Source: Atherix ibis (taxonomy: Eukaryota > Arthropoda > Insecta > Diptera > Athericidae). Taken from it: DNA of 64,000 bases. The number at the start of each line of letters is the position of its first letter. The stretch's first letter is position 1. The position numbers and the translations under genes were made by a program. The notes under the pieces are model-generated. The model searched no databases. It was not told the DNA's origin and saw only the letters and a list, made by a program, of their open reading frames with translations. Below, in pieces: positions 45,075-56,849 of the stretch. Location: positions 10,150,326 to 10,214,325 of the forward strand of contig OY282609.1 of the NCBI GenBank assembly GCA_958298945.1, given 5' to 3'.

Positions 45075-46347
45075 TATAACTTAAAAATGCGGGATTGGCA
45101 ACAGATGGCAAAACTTTTACACATGGTTTGTGTTAATAATAACTCATATGGCATTTTGGAGGTTAAACATCTGTCATTCATTCTCGATTAGTAATTGAAC
45201 GAAATAGTGTAAACAACAAAGTTTTTTTTTGCTTCAAAAATGTCGAATTTCGTACCAAAAAAGTCGCATTTGCGGGAAGTGTTGATTTACTTCTTCAATT
45301 TGAAAAAAAGTGCAGCTGAAGCACATCGATTGCTCACCGAAGCTTATCCTGAATATGTTCCATCAATTTCAACGTACGAGAGATGGTTTGTGCGGTTCAG
45401 AAGTGGTGATTTTGACACGGAAGACAAAGAACGACCAGGTCAGCCAAAAAAGTTTGAAGATGAAGATTTGAAGGCATTACGAGACGAAGACTGTTGTCGA
45501 ACTCAAGAAAAAATTGCAAAATCATTGGGAGTCACTCAAGCAACCATTTCAAAACGTTTGAAAGCAGCAGGATTCATCCAAAAGCAAGGAAATTGGGTCC
45601 CATATGAATTGAAGCCGAGAGACGTTGAAAGGCGATTTTGCATGTCCGAAATGCTGCTTGAACGGCAGAAAAAGAAGTCGTTTTTGAATCGAATCATTAC
45701 TGGCGACGAAAAATGGATTCATTACGACAACCCAAAGCGCAAAAAATCGTATGTAAAGCCCGGCCAACCAGCCAAATCAACGCCAAAGCCAAATATCCAT
45801 GGCGCCAAGGTAATGCTCTGTATTTGGTGGGATCAGAAGGGTGTGATCTATTATGAGCTATTGAAATCGGGCCAGACGATCACAGGCGACCTCTACCGAA
45901 CACAATTAATCCGTTTGAAGCGAGAATTGGCCGAAAAACGCCCAGCATATACGACCAGAAACGAAGCCATAATTTTCCATCATGACAACGCTCGGCCTCA
46001 TGTTGCAAGACCGATTAAAAATTATTTAGAAAACAGTGGCTGGGAAGTTTTGCCTCACCCGCCTTATAGCCCAGACCTTGCCCCGTCCGACTACCATTTG
46101 TTTAGATCCATGCAAAACGCCCTCACCGGAATACGCTTCACTTCAGAACAGGGCATCAAAAATTGACTCGATTCATTCTTGGCCTCAAAACCGGAGCAGT
46201 TTTTTTTGGCGCGGAATCCATATGTTTCCAGAAAGATGGGAAAAAGTAGTGGCTTTCGATGGACAATACTTTGAATAAAATATATTGTAACAATTTTTCA
46301 AAATAAACACTCAAAGTTTGCCAAAAATCCCGCATTTTTAAGTTATA
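45075..46347 (+). mobile_element. nearly intact mariner transposon
   Basis: Perfect 22-bp terminal inverted repeats beginning TATAACTTAAAAATGCGGGA lie at 45075-45096 and 46326-46347. The length (1273 bp) is normal for mariner (about 1.3 kb), and the internal transposase has the usual length and position. The sequence outside the perfect repeats differs (GGTG on the left, TATA on the right), so the exact outer ends and the TA target duplication are not certain. The element is one of the youngest in the window, judging by its open frame and matching ends. Confidence 0.93.
45240..46278 (+). pseudogene. mariner transposase, two disabling lesions
   Basis: ATG at 45240 follows a short 5' UTR. Residues 1-110 hold two helix-turn-helix regions for binding the inverted repeats (HRLLTEAYPEYVPSISTYERW and the 90-110 SLGVTQATISKRLKAAG block). 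The linker motif WVPYEL is at 119-124. The catalytic triad is complete: D156 in ITGDEKWIH, D249 in FHHDNARPH and D284 in SPDLAPSDYHLF, the D,D34D spacing of mariners. The frame ends early at TGA 46164-46166, where the family has Trp (NWLD...). Further on, an eight-T run at 46200-46207 is one base too long for the FFWRGIH motif, so the final PERWEKVV block is in another frame ending at 46278. About 35 of roughly 345 residues are lost. Confidence 0.95.
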
Positions 46348-46759
46348 TATAAATGGGGATATGGGGATACGAAAATCAAAAACTTACATTCGAGGATGAC
46401 TAGGATCTAAAAACTGAACATAAAGTAATCTGAACATAACAAATAGTTTCCCATATTGAATAGATAGTAACTTAATAGGCAAAAAAAATAACATTCACTA
46501 ATCGGCTAAAAATTTTCCTATATGATGAAATATAAAGTACAGAAAATGGTGATACTAATTAATGTCAACAAAAGAAATAATTCTCTTTTTTTCAAAATTA
46601 ATTTTACAAGAGCTTCTATTTACTATTTTCTTATCGCAAGGAAAATGGTAAGTATTTTGCCTGAATGAAGCTGTGATTTAAAAACATATTCACATTTATT
46701 AAAATAATCCCTAAGTCCAATAAACTATTAAAGTATCTCACATCCTATAAACTAATTAG

Positions 46760-47110
46760 TCTTCTTCAAAACAAGAGTTCTTCTAATTCCATCCTCTAAT
46801 TGAATCCGTAAATTGAATTCCTAATCATCAATTTGGCTTCTGTCCCGAACATTCTACGACCCAGCAGTGCCTTGAAATCGTCGACATCATTGCATATTTT
46901 CATTTTAAAGAAATAAAAGATCCCAGGTATCTGTATATAAAGGGACCGAGGCGTTCCTCTGAGAATATCTCGGACATCTTCGAGAATATCATTTTGACGT
47001 CATTCTATGCAATTGGGCATTCCTTATACATACCCCTTTAGGACATAGACTGTGTGTTAATTTTAAAATATTAATGCACAAAATTAAATAGACTCAATGA
47101 CTGTTGCCAG
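46760..47110 (+). pseudogene. Jockey-like RT fragment (5' part)
   Basis: 46835-46910 reads IPNHQFGFCPEHSTTQQCLE and then IVDIIAY, the QFGFR..HST.QQ motif of the Jockey RT fingers/palm. A weaker reading follows to about 47100. The continuation of the RT appears at 47900, so the interval may be an insertion. Confidence 0.65.
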
Positions 47111-47129
47111 CCTATAAGCCCCCCCGCTT

Positions 47130-47480
47130 GGAATATGCAAATTTTGACGTTTGACTGTAGAGGATTTTTGGTGATGAAGCGCATATCATCTTGAAAGGAA
47201 CCGTAAACATTGTCGGTTCTACGGTACTGAAAACCCTCAAATTATTGAAGAAGTACCTCTTCACGACAAAAAAGTTACTGTGGGCTGCGTTATTTATGCT
47301 AATACGATTATAGGATGAACGTGGTCAAACCATAATCATCAACAATTAGGAGCATTATTGGGCTATGGTAACCAATTTTTTTATGCCGACGACTTGTGAA
47401 AATAGCATGCATCACTTCTCGTTTCAACAAAACGGCGCCCAACTTTAATATCCCGAAACACATTAGTATAATATTATTTA
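47130..47480 (+). pseudogene. IS630/Tc1-mariner transposase remnant (type 2), second copy
   Basis: Frames read GDEAHIILKGTVN (first catalytic Asp block), YGTENPQIIEEVPLHDKK, VTVGCVIYANTII, DERGQTIIINN and SFQQNGAQL (second block, Asp now Asn). This is the same transposase type as the minus-strand remnant at 38523-39310, here in plus orientation and with frameshifts. It lies between two Jockey-like segments, suggesting nested insertion. Confidence 0.7.
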
Positions 47481-47504
47481 ACGTGGCATACTTGTCGTTA
47501 ACCT

Positions 47505-47570
47505 TTACATCATAGACCGCCTCCGATCATAGAAATTGAGATACTCCCAATCAACACGCAAAGCAAACGT
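47505..47570 (-). repeat. repeat B fragment
   Basis: ACCGCCTCCGATCATAGAAA with TTGAGATACTCCCAATCAAC matches 20500-20545. Confidence 0.5.
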
Positions 47571-47899
47571 GTCTAGTAATGGATTTCGCCAGACCAGCCG
47601 ACTAGATCCAGGAAAGAACACGCATCTTCATCTATAACCTAGCATGCTAACCAACAATTTATCAACCGAGCTAGCTTCAATTCAACGCATTGGATTTCTT
47701 GCTTGGACCACTTGATGCATGGAACATTCTCTCAGGTTACCTCGTTATTCAAACAACTTTTTTTCTTATCATCTGAAAATCTGTTTCCGTCATTGCAAGA
47801 TGATCTTAATATCATCTCTTCTATTCACCACCATTAACCATATTTCGTGCTCCATGCATGTAGCAGCCAAATATTAAATATTCCGTTAATTCCTGCCCA

Positions 47900-49210
47900 G
47901 GAACATACCATATGCTTTCAAAAAATCTATTGTGTTTCGAGCTTGCTGCAAGAGAGCACTGCTAGACCAGCTCAAGAGCGCTGATTTACCAAGACCCATA
48001 GGCCATTTCTGGCATGACCCTATGGTACGCATCTACAGCCAAAAATATTCCTCTTATAGCAAGCTCAAAACACAATCGACTTTTTTAACTAGCTTCCGCA
48101 TTCGTACTAATTAAAATCCACGTCTTCCTCCTATAATGTATCTTAATGGTAGTGCCGAAAGGGTATTGGCCAGGCATATTGCACCCTAGCCAACTCTGGA
48201 AGCTTAAGAAAATAATTCCCTCCATTTATTTTCTCATCATAAAATACTACCTCTCCGAAAGATTTTTTCAAGTAATTGAAAATATCAGATTTTCCGATAT
48301 ATTCCTTATCTTCGCTGGTATTCCTCAGGGTAGCATTCTTGGTCCTTCTTGGTCCACAATATTCCTTCATATGACAATACCACAATACCTTAATAGATAT
48401 ATATGCCGATGACACTGCTATTCTGTCTCATTACAAAAACAAAAACACTGCCTCCCATCTTTTACAAAACCCCCTTTAAAACTGGTTCAGTGAGTCGAGT
48501 GTAAAATAAAACGATAAAAAGAGTGTTCATGTTACTTTTACTCTTCGCTAAAACCTATTCTTTTTCATACTTATTAATGGCAATATTATTCCAGGAAAAA
48601 AACAGGTACGTTATTTAGAGCTGTTTATCTAAAAGTTCATTTCAGAAGAGAACTGACAGTTGACAAAACGGTATTTCTATATAATGCGGTAATCAGAACC
48701 CATATGGCCATACGGAATAGAACTTCTAGAATCCAATCCCTCAAAAAAATGATAAAAAAAATATGCTTGTTATTGTAAAATAGTTGTAGAAATCAACAAC
48801 AAAAAAGTAAATGCTATAGCACACCAAAACAAAGCTAGGTTCCTAGGAAAAAGTGTATTGGCATACTGAACCCAATATGGACTTAGCAACTCGAAGTCTA
48901 AAGATCTACAAAACCTTCCAATTCCTTATCATGTCAAAAATTCTTCCTTTTTTGTTCGCGATAATGTTATTTATTGCAATGTCCTTTATGTTTGTTATGT
49001 AACTTTATAAAGTTCCACTCACGCCTATCTAATTATATTAATCCCCTTATTCGCAAAGCTGACCTCTAATTAATTTCCCATAAACACCCATCGATGAATT
49101 AAGCCTCAGTAGTCCCGTAATTTGTACATGCAAACAGAAAAAATAATAAAGGATTTTCAAACTCCATAACCATTCGCAGGAATCAATACTATTATATATA
49201 TCTGCTTGTT
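47900..49210 (+). pseudogene. Jockey-like LINE 3' half with YADD motif
   Basis: 48190-48350 reads KKIIPSIYFLIIKYYLSERF and then FAGIPQGSILGP. After a frameshift, IYADDTAILSHYKNK at 48399-48440 keeps the catalytic YADD. Near 48690 is a P-Y/WPYGIEL and RIQSLKK block, and near 49060-49110 the C-terminal/3' end debris shared with 53190-53260. It is dead, with several frameshifts. Confidence 0.75.
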
Positions 49211-49219
49211 TCTCTATGT

Positions 49220-50960
49220 TGCTGTTGAAGATACGAGTATCTGTAAAATTAAAAAAATAAAATATCATAAAAACTCCTATATTTGAGTTATTTTTCAATT
49301 AACTTCAAAGTGTTAAAGTTTTTTTTGGGGCTTAAGGAAGAATTAAATTGAATTAACATTATATCAAGCCCTTTTTTTCGACTTATTCTCATTTCTGTAT
49401 TAAATAAACTTTTATATTTAATATAAATTCTGTACAAAAAGAACAAAATTAAAAATATTTTAAAAGAAGAAATTTTAATTTTTATATTATTTGCATAAAG
49501 AATTTTTAAACAAATTTAAATAAGAAAATATTCTTTGTAATGGCAAAAGTACTGGGTACTTCTGTTGGCACTATCAAAAGAAGATACAATTTTAAAATGA
49601 TTCTACGAATAAGTTATGTTCCATATACATCTCTATCCACCACCAGGTCCTACCATCCTACTACCCCTTTGCCAAAATCAAAGCAACGATACCGTCTGCT
49701 AAGTAAATTCAAATTCAGTTTAAATTTTCTCAAATTAAATTTCTTTTTTTTCTTCTTCATTTTTATAATTTATGATATTTAAGTTTATTTTAAAGAAATT
49801 CTTTTCTTCTCGGAAGCTGTACGTTTGCATCCTCTTTTAAAAATAGTTTCTCTTTACTTTTTATTAAGGTAAACTGTATGTGAGGTCATTTTTATTCCCC
49901 TTCTTTGAAAAATAATATTAACTTTCTATATACAATAAATACACATGTATGAATATGATATAAGTAAAATATAATATTTTCCCAGCTTTTATGATATTTC
50001 AGTAAATGAAGATTTCTATATAAATTAGCTTTGTATTTTCTTCATTAAATAAGATCCTAGATAAGGCACAGACTTGAACTTCTGCATAGAATTTTAGATT
50101 ATACTATATTCTTGTACTTTTCAGTATTGAGTATGAAAATATTACGATATTCTAATAATAATTCTGTTTGAGAGAACTTCGGTTGTATACACTTGCTAAG
50201 ATATAAAGGTAAGAAAGTTTCGATGATAATCCTGAGTCTTTAGACAAAAAGTAAAAATAAAAATTCTTAAACAGAGATTAGGTTATAAGAACACAAAGAT
50301 TGTGGATAGATTTCGTAATCTTTATTAATAATCGACTAACAAAATTCGCCATCCCCATTGGATCCGTATATGAGTTTCGGTTATTAGATTTTGTTATCCT
50401 TTTATCATATTGAAAGGTAAAATATAATTTCGATATTTTAATTAGAAAAAAATATTATCGAAAACTTCCTCCTCTATTCTCGATCCATTTTTGTTAACAT
50501 ACTTGAAAATAACCCGTCTTCAATTCGAATCTAATCAATGGAATATTTTAGATAGATCTATAGTAATTATGGAATAGTCAAAGTTGTTATGATGCTTAAG
50601 ACCTTACAATCTAAATAACCTTAAAATTTAAAAAAAAAAATCTTATACTCTAAAGACCACCGTAGACAAAAACGATTAACCGATGAACTTTGATAGAGTT
50701 GAACATTTTCATATTGGATAAAATTGACAATTTTCAAATAAAGACAATTTAAACAAAAAATAAAATATATTTTCCCAATTTATATGGAAAAAAAAAACAA
50801 AAAAGGCAAAAACAAGGGCAGATTCTCTTAAAGGAAACTTTTGATTGATGTTGTCTGTCTTGATTTCGAACACATCAGAAAGTAATAATAATAATATGCC
50901 TTATGGTATAGTGTATCTATCGTCTGTCTCGAAGAACAAAAATAAGATTTTACTTTTGTG
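49220..50960. other. AT-rich, no gene seen
   Basis: No recognisable gene, repeat family or RNA. Confidence 0.45.
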
Positions 50961-50970
50961 TTTATTCTAG

Positions 50971-51054
50971 TTCGGCTGCGTGCCCGAAGTAACCGAACTT
51001 TCCCATCTCGAAAAAAGCAAAAACTCATTCATCATGGAGGATTCTTATCTCTGA
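50971..51054 (+). CDS. possible terminal coding exon (27 aa)
   Basis: Right after the pyrimidine-rich TTTTGTGTTTATTCTAG (AG at 50969-50970) a frame encodes FGCVPEVTELSHLEKSKN and ends MEDSYL before TGA at 51052-51054. The peptide is mixed in composition and hydrophilic, unlike the Lys/Asn/Phe/Ile chance frames around it, and would suit a cytoplasmic tail. There is no upstream exon in the vicinity, the phase is assumed, and no family is recognised. A minus-strand frame overlaps it (50828-51028). Confidence 0.22.
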   Translation, partial: FGCVPEVTELSHLEKSKNSFIMEDSYL

Positions 51055-51059
51055 GCCTG

Positions 51060-52720
51060 ATACCATCAATCACTAGTTATTTTTACATAATCAAAGTATC
51101 CTGAAACTATGAGATTCGACTATGCATTGAAGAAACATTGGTGCCACACGATTACTTTCACTATTGCTGTCGCTGACACAGTTAAGCGAAATCAGCGCAC
51201 ACTTTCACTGCCCGCCATTCTAAGTAAATATTTTCTACCATTCTGTTATTCTAATAATATTTTCTCCTTATTTACATTCACATAATTACATATGCGGGTA
51301 CTGTTGTAAATACCTTTTGTGGCACACCTTGCTTACTGAACGAAATCCTTCAACGATTTTCAAATTTCGACTCTTGGGAATTGAATATCGGCTGAATACC
51401 GAATAAATCAATAAAACTTACCTTACATAAGTTTTTTGCCATGAAATCAAAAGTTCGCTTTTTTCATCTATCCACAAATTTTTTGCATTCTATTTTTTAT
51501 TAAAAAAAAAATAAAAGAAAAAGGATATTTTGTAAAAAGACAAACATTGCCATTTACTATTTTTCTCTCTTAATTTTGTTTTGGTTTTTTATTTTTCTTG
51601 TAGAATTAAATCTAAAAAGTAAAGTATCTATCCAATAGATACTATGGTAAATTATATAATATTATATAATACATAAATGGATACACTTAAGGATCAATGC
51701 CATTATGGGACTAAGAAACTGTTATACATTAACCTTTTGGGTAATAGAACTTCTTCTTTGAATATAAAAAGTTATAAAATTCAACTTTTACATGAACGAA
51801 GAAAACAAAATCTAAAATTAATAAAAATAAAAAGTTTTCGGCAGTGGTGTGGTTTGGGGGGAGGGAGGGGTAGGTTAGGATAGGTCCTTGGTTTGTGGTA
51901 AAGAGCCGCAACAACATGCTAGCAGATAAAAGAGAAATTGGTAAAAAAAAAAAGTAAAGAAGAAAAAAAAAATAACTTAAATATCGTCAATTATATACAA
52001 ATTTTGGTAAAGGAAAGCAAAGGGAATAGAATCCTTATGGAAAATAATAACATAACCTCAAACCAAAATAAAATTTAAATACCGAAGAGGAATATATGCT
52101 GCCCCATTGCTACTGCTACTGCTGGTGCTGTTCATGTGAAAGTAATAATGTTAAATGGGTTTTTCACAGACGAACACTTTTTTGTATAATTTGAAAACAT
52201 AATCGAAATTTGTTTTTGTCTTCTTTTTTAAATATTATTTTTGAAAATACATATACGAGTACATATAAATATATAAATATATTACTTTTAGTTGGAGCGT
52301 CCTGAGTTTATTGGAAATTTATGCGTATGTTTAGGAATTTTTCAATATTCAATTTGTGGGACCTTTAAAGTTTTCCTATTTTTAGTTTTTGTTAATAAAT
52401 CCAAGCAAATGTATTGAAATTTATTTGTTTTTTACGGAAGAACATATTAAACTATGGTTGGTTAGCTAGGTGAAGTATTAATTTTTATTTTTTAATAAGA
52501 TACCCAAGAAAAAATAGAGGACGAATAGTTCAAAAATATGCTAAGGGCGTTTTTTTCAGTTTATTTTTAAATAGATTTTATTTTACAAAGCCAATAACCA
52601 GAATGTATCTTTAGGTAAAGTATGATAATGGAGTTTATTTGTATGGAAATATTGGAGTTTATTTGTATATTTGTTTTTTTGTTAGCTATATTTTTAAGGC
52701 ATTAATACTTCTCTAGATAT
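51060..52720. other. no gene seen
   Basis: 51060-51420 is less AT-biased and might be a 3' UTR or unique sequence. The rest is A/T tracts with a G-rich patch (51856-51871). A short repeat TGGAGTTTATTTGTAT occurs at 52629 and 52653. Confidence 0.35.
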
Positions 52721-52729
52721 GAGGCAGGG

Positions 52730-53375
52730 TCCATTTTCATAGTACCACGACCAAGAGGTCATTTGGCAACTTTCGTGTGGCGTAACTTTTACTTTTTGTC
52801 CTCCCGTGTACCTTAATAAAAGCGAAATAACACAACACAACAAAGTTGGGTACCTAAGACTGAGCTTAGACAAACACTTGACATGAAACCCAAAAACAAA
52901 ACTTAAAAGAGAACAACTAAAAAGACGATCCCTACAAATACTTTGTCTTCTAGGCAAATGTTCTAAATGTACTATAGACAGCAAAGTACATTTATACAAT
53001 GTCTACTGAAACCAATATGGACTTACGGAATAGAAATCTGGGGTTCTAGTAAATCTTTTAATTCCAGTCGAATCCAATCCCTTCAATTAAATTTGCCGTA
53101 CAATTAGCAATACTGCTATCCACCATAATCTCAAAGTCCCTTTTCTTCAAGCGCCCTATCTCCACTTTCTTTCCTAGAAATACCCATCGAAGACTTAAGC
53201 GTCACTGGTCCCGTGATGTACTAAAATAATGGGATGTAAGAGCCTATCAGGAGAAACTTCGATGGATATTTACTCGCCATTACCTTTCACGTTAATTAAT
53301 ACTATTTTTCAAATCTGCTTATTACTTACTATATTTTAGTTGTAGTTATGTGTAAAAATTTAAAAAAAGAAAGTT
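52730..53375 (+). pseudogene. Jockey-like LINE 3' end
   Basis: The frame around 52790-52990 reads CPPVYLNKSEITQHNKVGYL, then LSLDKHLT, KLKREQLKRRSLQILCLLGK and SKVHLYNVY, the segment after the RT palm in Jockey elements. KPIWTYGIEIWGSSKSFNSS and RIQSLQ follow at 53010-53090, then NTHRRLKRHWSRDVLK at 53170-53220. The 3' UTR block AGGAGAAACTTCGATGG is shared with 5840 and 18020, and an A-rich tail lies near 53355-53370. It is 5'-truncated with frameshifts and one of the better preserved Jockey-like 3' ends here. Confidence 0.8.
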
Positions 53376-53849
53376 TCGTGTGGGTGGTCGTTTTCAGTTT
53401 ACCAAATGAACCTAGTCTGTTTTTAGTAGGATAGAACAATTAGAGTTAGTTAAATTTTTTGGTTCATATTAGTGTGTTTGGATGTTGTTTTTTCCATGAT
53501 CTAAGGTTTGAGAATTATCTATGTAAATATAAAAAGTCTAACGCTATCAAATCATATGATTTTGGATGTGAATTGATATCAAATCTCAAAATTACACTAT
53601 GTAATTGTCGCTCCTTCATAATTTTAAAACAAATACGTGCCAATAACACTTTTAGATCAAAATATACCCCAGAGAGACACGTTTTACGTATACACTATCT
53701 TCTCCATAGTCACTTGTGGGTTTTTGGAGCCTCATATTTATAATATTTATATGAAGTGGTTTTAAGACTATGTGCCTTAATGAATGTCATTTAATATGGA
53801 AATTTATTTAAATATAACTCCTTCCACTGTGAAGCTTCTTGATTCAATA

Positions 53850-54070
53850 CCTCCTTTTCCAAGTCCTAACTTTTATTTTCCGGAATAATCTGATATTTTG
53901 CATAAAATTTAATAATATCTAATGGGCTCCTGCCAACTTATTCTCGACCAGTTTTGCCAGATCCAAATTCAGCATGATGTTGCCAAATGGCCTCATTGTC
54001 ATGGCGCTACAAAATAACCAATGGCTCTTACCATAGGAATCTTATATACAAATAATATAACTACTTGACT
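53850..54070 (+). mobile_element. I-like LINE 3' UTR fragment
   Basis: CTTTTCCAAGTCCTAACTTT, ATGGGCTCCTGCCAACTTAT, CCAAATGGCCTCATTGTCAT and GGCGCTACAAAATAACC match 58190-58390 in the same order. The preceding open frame (53459-53743) has no clear domain and is probably old element debris. Confidence 0.65.
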
Positions 54071-54079
54071 TATCACGCT

Positions 54080-56840
54080 CTAAAGAATTTCATAATTACC
54101 GGACTAGGCTGAAACGATACGCAGGCAAAGCGCACAGTACTGCCACATCACACTCAGTGCTGCCAGCCTTACTACTTTCCTGTTACACCTTGGATTTCTT
54201 AATTTAAAAAAACTGCTATATGTGGCAAGTGCGGACTAGTATTTAAGATCCACATTCTTTAAAAATTTAACAATATCCTTTTAGAATTAAAAGATGTGAT
54301 AGTAAATAATTAGAACAATTTTAAATTTCTTGCAAAATTCCTTGAGCCACATTTAAAATTGTATAGTCGAAAAATTTATTGTTCAAATTAGATTTTCTTA
54401 GGAGTATTTTCATCATTATCCTACTTTGTATTTATTTAGTAAATTTATTAGTTTACTTTACAAAAAAAAAAGTTAATTATTTAATTAACAATAAATAATG
54501 CCGATATAATTTCCAAATATTATAAATTATGAATTTAATTAAATTGAAAATACCTTCATAAATAAGATTTCTTTCTTTTTCTTTTATTCTAATTATTTAC
54601 TTAACATAGACAGCCTACAGGGCACAACTGGAAAGCATGTCAAAATAATTTTCCTATCCATCAGAATAGCTTAAATCATATAATATAAATTACATAAAAT
54701 AAAAATTGGATTAAATATTATATAAATGAGGTAATATTTTATCGAAAATGATGACAATGAAAATAGGACCCACCCAAAAAAAAATGAAGATCTTTCCTTG
54801 TTAACAATGCAAACAGGAGGAAATCTTTAACTGACAACTGGTTGGGTCTGTGTCAGTAACAGTAACAAAATTTAACCTTTCCTTGTGCGAATAGGTTTGA
54901 CTTATAAGAATAAATTTACTTATTTATCGAATTTTCTTTTTTAAAGGCAACCCTAAATCTTACCATATAAAAAATAAAGTCCTTTTCAATTTCTTGTCAA
55001 TGTTTGAGTTCTTATTCTGTATAAGAAATTTTACTTGAATTATCGAATAAAGTTATTCGAAAGATAGTGTGTAAGGACATAATTTTTGTTTTTATTCTTT
55101 TTATCCTAATGCTTCTATATGAAAGGGAATACATTTGATTTGATTAGAAATTATTTATATCTTATTGAAAATTATTTTTTTTTAAAAATCAACAACAAAA
55201 ATTTTTTTCATAAACTGAATAAGAAATTTTCCTTAAAGTGTATATTGTCCTGTTCCGGCTTATGGAAATTTTCGGTTTCCTTTCATTTTCACTTGATAGA
55301 GTCTAACGATGACTTTATCGAAATACCTTTTCCGCACGCAAATTCACTCATTAATTGTACAGTTAGAAGAATATTCTTCGAATGCGATATGAGGTAATAA
55401 TGATAACCGGAAGGAAGTTTATATATTCAATATTATCTGCGCGTGTACATAGATATTCCGTAATATCATTGCCGTTTCTATTCAATTTCATTTATCTTGA
55501 AAAAATTACCTATTTGCACATTGTGTTCACACTCTAGATTGTATACGCTTTGTGGTAAAATTATTCACTTTTATTCATCTACAAAATACTCCTTTTCAAA
55601 TTACCAACCTAAAGCCTAAATATTCATAATGTCTGTATTAGAGAAAAGAAAAAAATTACAAATAATATGTTCAAGGTATGGTGGTACGTGTTAGTATAAC
55701 AAAATATAGAAAAGGAAAATTACTGCAAATCATCGTAAAGTTTTATTAAGCTGTCTTCACAAAGGTAAATTCCGAACTGCCTAAGAATAGCATAGTTAAG
55801 CTGAAAGATTTTTTTTTTATTTGTAAATTTGCATAGAATAAAAATTCTTTTCTAATAATGGAGATAAAAAATAACATTTTAATTTGAATTAAATGAAATT
55901 TTGACGAAAATGAAAACCGCAAAAGAAATTTAACATAAAACCCTTTATGGGCCTGACAGTAACTAATATTTAATTTCTATTTATTTTCATATGCAAGGTG
56001 GTGCAGAAAAGTCATGAAATAAATTTTTTTTATATAAATCAATGTTATTCTCTTCGAAGCAGTTTGCGGAGCATTCTTTTCACTTCAACTGCAATCGCCT
56101 TTACCTGCTCGGTTACAACCACTTTTATGATATCGAGAGTATTAACGTGACATCCTTTCAAATGTTTCTTGAGCTTGGAAAACCAAAAAAAAGTTGTAGG
56201 GATTTGTATAAGATGAATAAGGGGAGGCAGGGCTAAGAAACTAAAGGAATCTCTTTTTTTTTGACAAAAGCTAATTGAGGGAAGTAGGCCTGTGACAGGG
56301 GCGGTTATTATGGTAGATCATCCAAGTGATTGCAATGGCTCAAAAGACCTCACTTGTCTTCCAATGATTGTCGGCCCTCCTAAAATTAGTTATGCTATAT
56401 AAAAACTTTTGCTTTCAAAAAGGCTCATTGAAACCATCGTTGGACTAAATTTGCTGTTACAATTTTCGTAACACAAATACAACTTCACTTATTATGTTGG
56501 AGGCCATTTGGGGTTTTTCAGTTTATCCGCTTGATTACTGATCCACTTCTAGGTCTTAATCATATTCTCAGCAATGAAAGCCTAGAAGTGTATCAGTTAT
56601 TAGGCCCAAGAGGCTCTCCAACGTGTTGTGCTTACTATTATTCTGGACTTGCTTTCATTTACTGACCGAATGGCTATGCGTTACAAATAGACTAGGTTAA
56701 CAATGACAGATTTCTTCTTCCATACTTAACATACACCAGAAAATCATTCCAAAATTCTGAGCGTGGAAACTTCTTTTTTTCTTTTCATTAACCAAATTCC
56801 ATTCCTGTAATATTCGACTATCGCTCATAAGGTCAAGATA
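54080..56840. other. AT-rich, no gene seen
   Basis: An open frame at 55119-55397 and one at 56042-56236 show no recognisable feature. 56290-56700 is less AT-rich and may include more LINE debris, but no motif is readable. Confidence 0.4.
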
Positions 56841-56849
56841 AATAAAGCT

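Noticed and set aside
46164..46166. Selenocysteine or programmed readthrough of TGA in the mariner
   Set aside because: Related transposases have Trp at this position and the frame is broken again about 35 nt later, so ordinary decay explains it.
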